From: Polydactylus sextarius
Lineage: Eukaryota > Chordata > Actinopteri > Polynemidae
Length of the DNA: 64,000 nt
Direction of reading: 5' to 3'
Assembly (NCBI GenBank): GCA_016801845.1
Contig: CM028908.1
Span: forward strand, 25,907,047 to 25,971,046
The translations under genes and the position numbers were made by a program. Positions 24,108 through 35,140 of the stretch are shown here, piece after piece (within the stretch, counting starts at the first letter, position 1; each line of letters opens with the position of its first letter). A model generated the notes under the pieces. That model ran no database searches and had not been told where the DNA came from. It saw only the letters and a list, made by a program, of their open reading frames with translations.

Positions 24108-24395
24108 TTTAGACCATCAACACCATGTTTGAGGGTTGATGGAGGCTCCACCTTAAAGGGTGGATGATGGAGAAACTTCAATAATATCAACATCAAACAG
24201 AAATGTAGTCTCTGATTTGAACTTCGACCAAAGTCATTCTTTGGTCGAGTATTTGTACTTCTACTCTAGTATCTGTACTTCTACTCTAGTATCTGTATTT
24301 CTACTCTAATGGGACTTCAACAGACTTTATACAAACACTGTCACTGCTGCTTTATACCAAATAATAAATTCAGTAGATTCAGAAAAGTGTTTTAC
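24108..24395 (+). mobile_element. Repeat family D, copy 4 (deleted, older)
   Basis: Shares the left part (TTTAGACCATCAACACCATG.. GGTTGATGGAGGCTCC) and the right part (TACTTCTACTCTAGTATCTG array, then CTTTATACCAAATAATAAAT) with 36404-36940 but lacks about 200 bp of the middle. It is clearly more diverged than the other three copies. Confidence 0.75.
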
Positions 24396-25169
24396 TCCAT
24401 CTTGTCTCAGTCTGGTCTCCTTCACTGGGCGGAGGTGGTTTTAGCAGCTAATCTCTCTGCAGATGGTGTCCGTCGTGGCCTCGAGGACCCGGTCATGACG
24501 CCAGCTGTGGCGTCACCTCAACCAGCTGTTTCCAACAGCCGCTGAGCTGCTACATTGTCAAACAGGCTGGTGACTCCACCTTCTCTCAGCGGAGCAATTT
24601 GGATGAGACTGGTACAACATTGTCGACAGAATGGATTAAGGATTTTATTTCTCTCTGCATATCATCAGTGGGAGGAACTAAGAACTCAGATAAGAAACTA
24701 AGGGAGTTGAGCTACTAATCTCCTCCTGCCATTCATTCTCATCAGCTCCTCAGCGTAAACCACAAGCTACAACATTAGCACCTGCCTCAGGTCGTTCAAT
24801 GAGTATTGAATTTTTTTGCCAATGCAATTTTGTTCAGATGTTTACGGCTCCCGGAGGACGGAGCCTAGTGACTGGTCCTCTGGTAACAACGGGTTTCACA
24901 TTTGGTGGTTTGAAATAAAACGTCTCTGTCTCTTTGTAAATCACTTTGCAACTTTATTTTTTCATAAAAGAAAAACGTTGTTGTGTTGATCAGATTAAAT
25001 CCAATAGTTTGGACTTTAAAGTTTGGACGATTGTTTCCCAATATCGTTTGTTTCGTTAAAAAGTTTCATCAAACTAAAGTCAGAGATTGTTTTATCTCCA
25101 CAAACTAAAACGAGAATAAAAATTTGATTCACATTTTAGCTTTTGATCTAACGATGTGTTTGATGTGTT
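24396..25169. other. Intergenic, nothing recognised
   Basis: No repeat of the families named here and no recognisable coding sequence. Confidence 0.5.
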
Positions 25170-25510
25170 TTGAGGTAGTTTAGTTTTCTCCAGTTTGGTC
25201 GACGTGTTCAAGGAGTTAACCAATCAGAGCCAACGTGTATATAAACCCCGTCCCCATTTAAAAAAACGATCCATACCGGTTTCTAGCCAAGTGGTTTATA
25301 AATGTGGCCAGTGTGGTTTTCTCTTCACATCCATTGAGGATGTAAGAAGAAGAATATTTGTGGTAGTTATGCAGAGTTTGATTGTTTAACACCGAATCTC
25401 CTCCTCATCTGCCGCAGTCGTCAGGTTTTCATCATGTCATCATCATGTTTCATCATTTTCTGTTGAATTAAACGCTTTGCTACGTTTCCTTCAGGCTTGA
25501 ACTCGCCCTC
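25170..25510 (+). mobile_element. MITE-like family B, copy 5, partial
   Basis: Contains TAGTTTTCTCC, GACGTGTTCAAGGAGTTAAC, AACGTGTATATAAACCCCGT and TTCTGTTGAATTAAACG of family B. The stretch 25275-25430 does not match the other copies, so an insertion or replacement is likely. The left terminus is missing. Confidence 0.6.
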
Positions 25511-26120
25511 TGATCCTGCAGCAGCTGGAGGCTGAACACAACCATGAAATATCAGCGTCTGACGTGCAGCGTATTTCCTCTTGATGTTATCGTCTTCGTA
25601 CATGACGCGATGCAGCACCACGCAAAAAAAATAAAATAACTAGATATCTGACGTTTACCTGCACGTCTGCTGTTCATGTTCAGTCTCAAATCCTGAGACT
25701 CAGACAAACAGACAGTGGCTGATAAACGCAGGTATTCTGCTGTTATGCAACACCAGCCCCCTCCTCCCTCACTGTTTAATACTTGGTGTAAACAGCTGAA
25801 GTGAGACACTTACCATGTGCTGCACAATCCTAGAGACATTGAAGTGACGATGCCTCAAACACACGAGTCTCACAAGCGTTTGTACAGTTTTTGACTTACT
25901 TTAACTACACTTACTTGCTGTTAAAGACAGTAACGTCTTGATGTCAGAGTTTCACAGGGACCTAAATCTTCGTTTTTGTTTTTGTCCATAGCTTTTGTCT
26001 ATAAGAGTTATCCTTTCTTGTTTTATTTTGAAAGTCAGTTTTCATAAGGATCTTAAATTGTTTTGTGGTTTACTTCCCTCCTGTTTGATTGGCTGACTCA
26101 CCCTGATTATTTTTATTAAA
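25511..26120. other. Intergenic, nothing recognised
   Basis: No coding or repeat signal that I could place. Confidence 0.45.
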
Positions 26121-26523
26121 TTAAAGCTACACTATGCAAATCTGGTCGCTTTCTCTCTACGAAGCTCCTCCTACAGTCTCAGAGTAAGGCTGAGTTCAAG
26201 ATGCACGATACGTATCAAAACGTTTAATTCAACAGGAAACAGAGGAGCTGAACGTCCTGTCACATGACGCCAGTCTTGGCGGCTTTTTAAATGGGCGGGG
26301 TTTATATACACGTTGACTCTGATTGGCTAACTCCTTGAACACGTCGACCAAACAGGAGAAAACTATCTCAAAAGACTGTTGCAAATCATTGCACAACATC
26401 AACATCAACGTCTCCAGGTCGTAGACTTTTATAAGTGTTGGTTTTTCACCAAGAGGCATCAGAGACTCTTCATTCACCATCACACTGACTATGAAGATGA
26501 TACCTTAACTTAAAAACCTTTAA
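26121..26523 (-). mobile_element. MITE-like family B, copy 2
   Basis: The most complete copy without an insertion. It has TTAAAGCTACACTATGCA at the left and TTAAAGGTTTTTAAGTTAAG (inverted) at the right, giving short terminal inverted repeats TTAAAGSTW. The core is the same as in the 8104 copy: GATGCACGATACGTATCAAA, GGCGGGGTTTATATACACGT and CTCCTTGAACACGTCGACCA. Confidence 0.75.
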
Positions 26524-26656
26524 GTTTGAATTTCAGTGACTGTGCATGCTATTTTTTGGGCAGCTAAGAAAGTCTTCGACTCTAAGTTTGGACCTTAAGA
26601 CACATTTCAAAGAAAAGATGATATCTGGGGAAGTGAAGTAGATTTGTTCAGTTGCT

Positions 26657-26938
26657 TTACATAATCTCACTACTCTGAAGACACTTCTTCTGTTGTCTTC
26701 TCAGCTCCTTATTGTCTAGTGTTTCTTTGCGAATATAAATCCGCTCCTCCTCAGATGACGATCGGCCCCCGGTGGGTGAAACAGTGCAGGTGGCTCTGGC
26801 TCCTGCACCATAAATAGCTCGAAGGCTGCCGTCATTTGTTGGTGTGACATTTTCGTCGTAAAGGTTAGATGTTGCAGATGTTGCAGCATGCATTCCTTCC
26901 ACGGCTGGGGCCTGTTGTGCTTCACTGTTCTGTGTCAT
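26657..26938 (-). other. Unidentified 93-codon open frame
   Basis: An open frame from ATG to stop with balanced composition and a charged C-terminal stretch (SSSEEERIYIRKETLDNKEL then RRQQKKC). It is weakly like the C-terminal coiled region of MYB-like accessory proteins of Harbinger transposons, but that is a guess. Upstream sequence (26939-27100 on the same strand) does not continue the frame. It could be a transposon-derived exon, an exon of an unseen gene, or chance. Confidence 0.25.
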
Positions 26939-27604
26939 CGCCTGCGGTCCAGCTTGTTATTTTAATGTGATTTGTGAGATCTGAGCCTTAAAATCTGGAC
27001 TTTCTTGAAAATCATGTCTCTCGTGCGTCCACACTTGGAAGGTGTGGTGGATCCACATTTCTTGATCTGGCTCCTCCATCTCTTTTACATTGCTGTCATG
27101 TGGCTGGAAGTGGTTCAGGCTGTACGTAGCTCAGTTCAGACCTTTTTTGGCTTCACAGACCTGTTGGTTATTGTGTCCAGGTGCAGCTGGATGAGAAATG
27201 TTGTGTATATTCACTATCCTGCAAAAAGGAGACATATATTAAGAAACAACATCTTTCTTGCTGTGCACCTGAAATAAAAACTGATATTGTAAATTCAGCT
27301 CGGTGTAGATATCCTCATATTGATCGCTCTGCTTCCCCGAGTTTCTCTTTTAAGAAACATTGCTTCTTTTCATGTTTATTTATTTATCTTTTTTCTTTTT
27401 AGTGGAGGTGAGACCAGGGACGGTTGTAACAGCATCACTTTCATAAATAAATGATAATATTAGAGTCATGTGATCAGTGTCATGTGTAACCACTCCCTCT
27501 CTGATGGTACATGTGAATTTGCATGTCTGTGTGAAGACGTGTTCAGGTTTTACACACAAAGAAATGAATGTTTCAGACTGAGTCTCTATGTTGATTAGTT
27601 GTGA
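26939..27604. other. Intergenic, nothing recognised
   Basis: Contains an open frame at 27005-27277 with hydrophobic character but no known motif. Confidence 0.45.
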
Positions 27605-27905
27605 TCTTTTAAGATGTTTAAGAAACTTCTTCTAACGTCAGGATCCACACCACTGACACTGTTTTTCATTTAGCATCAGTGACGACGTCTTTTTGTTCTT
27701 AGTGAACCACAGGAAGATGCTTTAGTGTCGACACACGTCACATAAACTTATATAGATGAATATTTAGTTTGTTAGTTGACCCTGGTAGAGGCTGTAGGTT
27801 CTAACAATGATACTATGTCTTTGACATCAAATAATGAATTCTGTTATAAAGTTGGAAAATTTGCGTTATTTGTGATATTTGTAGTCGACAAGTGAAGAAA
27901 CTTTG
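27605..27905 (+). mobile_element. Dispersed repeat family I, copy 1
   Basis: The blocks GTTTAAGAAACTTCTTCTAA, CGTCAGGATCCACA and TTTGACATCAAATAATGAAT match 37795-37900 in inverted orientation. This copy carries about 140 bp (roughly 27660-27805) that is absent from the other. No coding potential. Confidence 0.6.
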
Positions 27906-28199
27906 TCAAAATTTAAGAGTCCTATCATGAATATTGATAATAATAGTGTTTTTTTAACGGCCACTACTAGGGGGCGCACTTTTTCAACATGCTAGGTGGT
28001 GACGTCAGCAGGATGGTTCGTCTAGTGGTTGTTGTTGTTGTTGTTGTTGTTGTTCTTAGTTTGTTCTGTGTTGTTGGTAAAAACTCAAAATGGAAACAAG
28101 GGAACAGACGACGCAACAATAAATCCTGTTGTATCGCCGCCCCTCAGGCTGCCATGAGTACTACTGCACAAAAAAAAAAAAAAAAAAGTAACCCCCCAA
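27906..28199. repeat. GTT and poly-A simple repeats
   Basis: (GTT)n at 28027-28054 and an A run at about 28170-28187. The GTT array produces a poly-Val frame that is not a gene. Confidence 0.7.
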
Positions 28200-28678
28200 T
28201 ATCAGTGTGAGTCAACACTATGTTTGTTTTGTGGTGTAATTGTTCTGCTTGTATCTGTTTCTGAAAACACGTAACTGGTTCGACTACAAACCAACCAGTC
28301 TGGTAGGTGACGTCACGTCACAGTTTCTCTTCCCGGCTGAAGAGAGAACGAGGAGCAGGTGATAAAACTGACCAGGTCAGATATTTTCCTAGGTTAGCGT
28401 AGCTGCTGTTAAGCTAACGTTAGCTGACGTAAATGTAGCCAGACCAGCGTTGTAGTCGCTACGTGGTCTCACACTAAACCTACAGTAACGTTTGCTGCCT
28501 GTCACTAAACAGACTCTCTCCATGTCAAACATTATCTTTAACATTCACTAACATCACATGTGAAAACCAGGACACATTTAAATGGGACCAGAAAATCATT
28601 TTTATGTCCATTTGACTCTCGTTCATCATTTTTACGAGCATATAGGACCCGTGGACCGGAAGTAGATGGACGTGGTTT
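28200..28678 (+). mobile_element. Repeat family E, copy 1
   Basis: About 480 bp matching 33053-33513. Inside it, a stretch of about 280 bp (from GGTAGGTGACGTCACGTCAC to GTGAAAACCAGGACACATTT) is almost identical between copies. It includes two overlapping CRE-like TGACGTCA words and the palindrome-containing AAGCTAACGTTAGCTGACG. No coding potential and no obvious transposase. Class unknown. Confidence 0.8.
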
Positions 28679-29724
28679 AGGATCCTCACAGCTGGAAACA
28701 AACACTCATGGTGCATCAGATGGTTTTTGAACATAGAGGTGAGTTTGATGACCTTTACTTTTCCAGCCACTAGGGGGCAGTCTAAGTAGTTTTGGCTTCA
28801 CCATAAAGGAGCTGTCATTCACTTTTATATACATCCATTGGTTGAAACATCTGGGGAGCACAATCACTTCATCTTGTAGTTGTTGTAACATTGGTCTGTA
28901 TAATGTCCCTGTGACTTTGAACTAAATGAATTGGAGAAGCTTCTCAAATACAACTCATGAGACTTTATTTAGATTTATTTTTTTTTCCAACATGCGCTCA
29001 AAATCAAGAAAAGGCTGCAGTCTGGGGAAATGCTGTTTCAGTATTTTGATCATGAGGTATTTCTAATTTTGGACAAGTGACTCTGTCCCATTAAAATCCT
29101 CTCTGCCTGCAGGCGGTTTCTCTCTCTGAGACAGACTTCTAACTGTGAGTTTGTACGTCCTTTAAAAAGAGCTGAAAGTTTGGGATTTAAGTTTTAACCT
29201 GGTTCTCTTTTTGATTATAACCTCTCAGGAATTAGTTTATACAGTCTTAACCAGTTAAAGGTTTAGATTTGATTCATATAAAGCAAATGAAAGTGGTGAG
29301 ATAATGCATGAACTTGTGAAGGTTATTGAATGTGTCACATCACTGAGTGTCCTCAGAAGTTGTATGTGACTGTATGTGTGTGTCTTGAGTACGTGACTCT
29401 TCTGTTTGAAGCGCAGCAGTCAATTCTTTTCAGGACATTTCAGCCTAGTTTGGAGTGAAAGTGGAGCGTGGCCTCAGACAGACAGTTTATATAGAAACTA
29501 GAAACTAGAGCTCAGACTCAAACAACTATTACTATCACTTCTTCGTCCTCTCGTTTCTTCTTCTGGTTGATCATCTCTTCACCTTCAACTTGGCCATTTG
29601 TCCATGTACATTATCGTTAAAAGCAACATATTTACAATGATATAGAACTTTAATTTTACATCAGTTGTAGTCTCAGGATCCATCCAATCATCCCTGTGCA
29701 GGAACTTGTCTGAGATCAAGTCAC
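28679..29724. other. Intergenic, possible old repeat scraps
   Basis: At about 28790-28850 (GGCTTCACCATAAAGGAGCT and TTTTATATACATCCATTGG) the sequence resembles a repeat scattered in fish genomes. Otherwise nothing recognised. Confidence 0.4.
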
Positions 29725-29885
29725 AGTCTGAAATGTAGACCAGGTTGCTCTCCAGTGGGACGTAGCTCCTCCTGGAGGATTTCCAGGCTCAAAGAGGTAT
29801 AACCTCTCCAGTGTGTTCTGAGTCTCCTACTACTTTGACACGGCTGGAAAACCTCCAGCGGGAGGCACCATCAAATGGTCCCCAC
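29725..29885 (-). pseudogene. Rex3/RTE-like LINE C-terminal scrap
   Basis: On the minus strand the sequence follows the C-terminal end of fish Rex3-type (RTE) reverse transcriptase ORFs. A GATGGTGCCTCCCGCTGGAG block (equivalent to the MPPGR segment) is followed by CAGAACACACTGGAGAGGTT (the R-T-R-W-R-D segment) and GCCTGGAAATCCTCCAGGAG. Frameshifts and stops mean nothing longer than a few codons is intact. Recognised from memory of the consensus. Confidence 0.6.
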
Positions 29886-32659
29886 TAAGTATATACCTGG
29901 TGTGGACTTCTATTTTCCAGGCCACATCAACATGATTTGCTGGTATCAAAATATTAAGTATTCACAAAACATTAAACCAAAAATACTGGGACTAGATTTA
30001 CCTAAAGTCATAGTCTGGTGTCAGGTGAACCAGGAGTCTATTTCACCATGACAACAAGTCAAACTCCCCCTCAACAGATATGTTACATTGGTTGAAGTAA
30101 TATCGAGTTTGATCGTCTTTTGTTTTCACAACCAAATAGTTAACAATGAAAGTAAATGGGGCAGTCAGCCAAACGTATCTAAATTGTCATTTTTTAACCA
30201 CTGATAAAGCTCAAAATATCACTTCACTTCAGCAGTAGCATGAATAGGGTCCCTACACATAAACTGAAGTACTGATGAAGTGAAGTACTGAACCCAGAGT
30301 TTATTAAAAACACTGTTTTACAAGACTTACCCAACGTCTGGTTTTATAACAACTGGTGATAAAGGTTGTTCCACATCAGCAGATTCATCATTTTTCTCGC
30401 TCGTCACAGACACATCAACCTGTTGTTCAGGAAAAAGTCCATACAGGTCGATTACTGAATGTGACTCAAATTAAAAGGAAGATCCAGTGAAGATTCGTTT
30501 CAGAAATTAACGTATACTTCAGTATTTGTAGCAGTTTGGACAAATATCAAATAATAGTTTTAAAACGTTGAAAATAGCGACATACAACAAGAACGGTCTG
30601 GTGCTACATTCAGTAATCGACTTGTACGGACACAACATAAAGCCAACCACAAGATGTTTGGTAAGTCTTCAGAATAAAATAGTTATGATAAGATTAAAAT
30701 AACCAAAGATAATTGACTCAAGCGAGGGGACACATCTGGATCCACCAGGAGAAACTGGAAATCATCACTTGTGAAACAAACATCTGGACACAATGACATG
30801 ACCTTGGCTGAGCAGCTGTGATGTAGGAATAAGAGAATAATGGTTCAGATCAACAAGACATTTTTTTAAATGTGGACACATAAAATCATTAGTTGGCACT
30901 TAAACAAACATCCTTTTCCACAGGCTGAGGAAAAACAACTTGGAGGTGTATCACCTTTTGTTTTGAGCCTAAACTGTTTATTTAACTACCTGCTCTGTGA
31001 TGTTGATGATATTACAAACAAGGTTGTGGTTTAAATAAGCTATAATATCTACAGCCAGACCCATAGGTCTGATAACTGTGGTCAATGGAGATATATAAAA
31101 TGGTCACAACTCAAATGTACCTTGTGTCTACATAATAAATTAGATTTTATTAACATTTTTACAGTTTTTATAGTTATTCCTGGTGCAGCCAAGCTGAGAT
31201 GCTGTTTCTTGGAAAGCATTAGTAAGAGATGAGGTCAGTGCCTGTAACCAATCTCACACAGTGAGAGAGAGCGAGTCTTCAGATGATTGTCCCACTCCTC
31301 CATCTGCTCCTCCTCTCCAGGACTTCATTGTGTTTTCTGCTGAGTCGACAGGACGTCGGTTCTTTTCCTTTTTTTTTCTACTGTCGTTCATCCCTGCAGA
31401 TTTCCCAGAAGGCCACTCTGACATGGTCCTGAGATTAAGACGCTCTCTCATGAGACGTGCCCACGTTGAGGAGGAGGAGGAGGAGGAGGAGGAGGAGGGG
31501 TCGACACAACCAGAGCAGTTATTATTACTTCCTTTCATCCTCATTCAGAGGAATGTGTACACTCTTCACAAAGAGGATTTAAACATTAACACCACAAATG
31601 AATCTAATCAAAATTAATTAATTGTCTAAACTGACGTTGATTAATTCTCCGACTAATTAACTGACTGTTAGACTCTAAGGATGAAATAGCTAAAAAACCT
31701 TTGGAGGACTTTGGAGGGATGATATAATATACTGACACAATTCACGCTGTGGTTCTGAAATTCACTGAAAAAGCTCCTGCAGTTTTCTGTCTGAATTACT
31801 TTTGCGGCAGCCATATGCTACGAGCCCGTTAATTTTATCAAAGGTGATAGAAAATTTGATCTCACGTCTCTGCAGTTAAGTTCACGGATCCATGCAAAGA
31901 CAATTTAGACATTTGGGAATAAATGCGGCCGAAGTCACATCTGTCCAAGTGTCTCTGCAGAACCAGCGTGTTTTTAAGTGAACGGCCACATGGTAAAGGC
32001 TGTTTCCTGTGGTTTGATACAGAAAAACAACATCTTGTTTCTTACAAATGGTTTTTATTTGTTTCATCTAATGTGTTTCTTGTGAAATGCAGTTGTTGTT
32101 GTTGTTGTTGTTACCCAGGACTTGGACATCACAAACTGGGGAAGTGAATTGATAATATTCCACAAGATACAAATGTTCTTCTTTCTCTGTTCTTCAAGGA
32201 GATTTCTGCAGATTTTGGGGAGTCCTCCAGCTTTTTTTGTGCAGAAGCATTTTCACAAAATCTAATAAATGGTCATGATTGATGTGAGTAAAGGCTGTGT
32301 CGTTTGGAAAAAAAAAAAAAAGAAATTCCCTGCAGGGTTAGAAGGAAGTGACCTCGCCAGAACACCAATCTCACCAAACTTTCATAACTACAGCGATAAA
32401 ATGTGCTTGAGCTCATTAACCAATCACAGTTAATGAAAAACAAACACTGGTTTCTGGTTGAACAATGTGAGTCTGTCTTCAGTATTGATTACCAGTTTGT
32501 TTTGATAAATGACATGTTGAGAGAATCAGGTCAAGGATAGAAGAGTCTGTTACGTGGAAACTAGCAGGTCGTCCAGATACATGATCCAAACTTTACTCTC
32601 TTACACTGGAAATCATCATCGCTGCCTCTGAATGAGGCCATTGATTTATACATCCATAC
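29886..32659. other. Intergenic, with GGA and GTT arrays
   Basis: Mostly AT-rich unique-looking sequence. (GGA)n at 31468-31499 and (GTT)n at 32092-32112, plus an A run at about 32309-32321. Open frames at 31254-31617 on both strands run through the GGA array and are spurious. Confidence 0.5.
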
Positions 32660-34067
32660 TAGTGATGTGTCGTTCGCAAACGAACCGGCTTTAAGAGCCG
32701 ATTCTTTGTAGCGAACACGAAGAGCCGACTCGTTGGAAGGAGCCGAATCTTCAGCTGACAGTTGCTCCTACTCAGCTCTGATGAGAATCCATGCAGGTGT
32801 GGGACTTTATTTTGATGAACACCCCATGCAACCAATAATATGCAAGGACAGACTAACGCATGTTCCATTTACCTCGGAAGTCGGGACTCGGAGCTGGGAA
32901 TGTCGTCACAGTTATCAGCTTTCCAGCTATACGGCTTTACGCCCCTTCTGGTCGACCCACCAGGTCCTTAGATAAAAAAAATTGGATCTACTTGGATCTA
33001 CTTGGATCTACCCTGAATCACACATATATTGTATCTTAATTTAAATGTTAACTATCAGTGTGAGTCAAGACTATGTTTGTGGTGTAATTGTTGATTTATC
33101 TGCTTCTGAAAACACGTAACTGGTTCCACTACAAACCAAACAGTCTGGTAGGTGACGTCACGTCACAGTTTCTCTTCTCAGCTGAAGAGAGAACGAGGAG
33201 CAGGTGATAAAACTGACCAGGTCAGATATTTTCCTAGGTTAGCGTAGCTGCTGTTAAGCTAACGTTAGCTGACGTAAATGTAGCCAGACCAGCGTTGTAG
33301 TCGCTACGTGGTCTCACACTAAACCTACAGTAACGTTTGCTGCCTGTCACTAAACAGACTCTCTCCATGTCAAACATTATCTTTAACATTCACTAACATC
33401 ACATGTGAAAACCAGGACACATTTCAAACAGGACCAGAAAGTATGTTTTTCACTTCACACATAGACGCTAGTTCATAATTTTTGCGTGGACTGGAGGTAG
33501 ATGGACGTGACTAAGGCTGCCCATAGCGACAAAAACTAGTCAGAAATGCTAATAAACAGAATATTACAGGGGCTTCTTCTACTGTCTACACTTGGGGCAG
33601 CCATCTTTGATTTAACTCGGGGTCAACTCGGGGGTGGTGAGGATTCTCCAGCTTTCTGAGACGAAAATCCGACTTCAGTTGAGAGTTCCTTCGTTCCAGT
33701 TGAAGTTTCTGACTTGGAACGCAGCGTAGGATCATACCACTATGTGAAAGAAGGAAGAGACGGGGAAGACTGATTTAAATACGAAGACTTCGGGAAAAAG
33801 TCAAATTGAGTGAAAAACAAAAGAAGCAGCGTCTGGCTACATTTCAAAAACACTGGAGAAGCAAAGCAGAGTGCAGAATATGCACATTGTAAATATCTAA
33901 TAAATTGTTGATTTTATTGATTTGATTTGTGGTGGTTCTGTTTACAGTTTGTTTTTGTTTTTTTTGTTTTTTTATTTGATTTGATTAAAGTTGTAAGAGC
34001 CGGCTCTTCTAAGGGAGCCGAGTGAAAAGAGATGAATCTTTGAAAAGAGCCGGACTGCCCATCACTA
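32660..34067. mobile_element. hAT-like non-autonomous element with nested family E
   Basis: The left end reads TAGTGATGTGTCGTTCGCAA. The right end, inverted, reads TAGTGATGGGCAGTCCGGCT, giving terminal inverted repeats of the TAGTGATG-type seen in fish hAT elements. The subterminal regions carry repeated AAGAGCCG/GGCTCTT words on both sides. The flanking octamers ATCCATAC (32652-32659) and ATTCACAC (34068-34075) match at 6 of 8, consistent with a decayed 8-bp hAT target-site duplication. Family E copy 2 sits inside. No intact transposase frame is visible, so it is non-autonomous or gutted. Confidence 0.7.
33053..33513 (+). mobile_element. Repeat family E, copy 2, nested
   Basis: Second copy of the family at 28200, inserted in or carried by the hAT-like element. 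A GGATCTACTT triplication precedes it at about 32984-33012. Confidence 0.8.
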
Positions 34068-34341
34068 ATTCACACCTCTGGTTAATGTTCTGTTCACTTT
34101 TTCCCTTTTTTGTGCGTACACATGGCTCAGAGCTTGCGTTTTCCTTTTTTAAATCCCAAAGTTTGCGTAGAAATTGGCGTAATACACAATGTTTATATAT
34201 GAGGCCCCTGGAGCGCATGTTAAACACCACTCTTGGCCTTAAAATGCGCTTAAAATGAGAGATTAATTAGTTTTTGTTTGGTTTTTTTATTGATTGACAG
34301 CCTTAATAAGTTTACAACCATGCCCAATCTCTCCTACCTAC

Positions 34342-34507
34342 TATCTATAATGAAATAAAATCAAACAAAGAGAGGTCACCAGTTCAAATGTCTTTCTTGT
34401 AGTTTAATAAAAGATGAACAAACATGAACGTAAGGACCCAAACACACAGTTGTGACCGAACAAAGTGAAAACGACCTTCACACCCCAAGTCTTTCTACCC
34501 TTCCCAA
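34342..34507 (-). repeat. Left terminal repeat (3' LTR-like)
   Basis: Direct repeat of 34954-35132. It lacks a short segment (around CAGTCTGTGAGTG) present in the right copy, and the outermost 3' bases are not recognisable. Confidence 0.65.
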
Positions 34508-34915
34508 CCTTACGATCCTTATGAATCCTATTTACCCAAAGTCTGTTGGCCAATACAGAGCTCACACTCTCACTGTTTGACAGAGAGAAAACAGGGAAAT
34601 ACTCAGCACTTCACTTCAAGGAGGTATGAGCAACACTGTTTTGGCTGTAATATCACAACCATCCAGCCGGTCTTCAAGACCACACCACTGTCAACCTATT
34701 GTAGGTGGGAAAGTCTCAGTTTCATCATTAAACTCATCAAGAAGACAGTGAAGTGGTCGGCCACTCGATTCTTTGGTCCTCAGCAGCGAGGGGAGACCCG
34801 GTCCTCCAGACATCAGGTCCTCAGGTCTCGACCTTCCTTTGTGGGGGAGTTTGAGGTTCAGAGCCCCGGGCTCTCTCTGTGCACAGTCTCGAGACCGAAA
34901 TCCTCCCGCAGCCAA

Positions 34916-34934
34916 GGTCAACCCAGGGACGCCA
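34916..34934 (-). other. Primer-binding-site-like sequence
   Basis: TGGCGTCCCTGGGTTGACC on the minus strand starts with TGG, as expected for pairing to a tRNA 3' CCA end. Confidence 0.5.
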
Positions 34935-34953
34935 ATTTGTAGTAGCAATTTTA

Positions 34954-35132
34954 TATCTATAAAGAAATAAAATTGAAAAAGAGAGTTCACCAGTTCAAAT
35001 GACTTTCTTGTAGTATAATAAAAGATGAACAAACATGAATGTAAGGACCCAAACACACAGTTGTAACCGAACAAACAGTCTGTGAGTGAATGAAAACGAC
35101 CTTCACACCCCAAGTCTTTCTACCCTTCCCAA
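34954..35132 (-). repeat. Right terminal repeat (5' LTR-like)
   Basis: Direct repeat of 34342-34507. In minus orientation it is followed by TTGCTACTACAAAT and then the primer-binding-site-like sequence, so the full LTR probably extends to about 34936. Confidence 0.65.
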
Positions 35133-35140
35133 AACAAAGA

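Larger units (their letters stand above)
34342..35132 (-). mobile_element. Miniature LTR element (TRIM-like)
   Basis: Two direct repeats of about 170 bp (34342-34507 and 34954-35132) bracket only about 450 bp of internal DNA. Next to the right repeat, on the minus strand, the sequence reads TGGCGTCCCTGGGTTGACC (34934 to 34916). That has the form of a tRNA primer-binding site just inside a 5' LTR, which sets the orientation as minus. The internal DNA has no gag, protease or reverse transcriptase frame. The repeats contain an AATAAAAG/CTTTTATT signal region. An LTR element reduced to terminal repeats plus leader, or a TRIM family, would look like this. The tRNA identity is unknown. Confidence 0.6.

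Noticed and set aside
31254..31617. Frames through the GGA array (poly-Glu and poly-Ser)
   Set aside because: Both strands stay open only because of the trinucleotide repeat.
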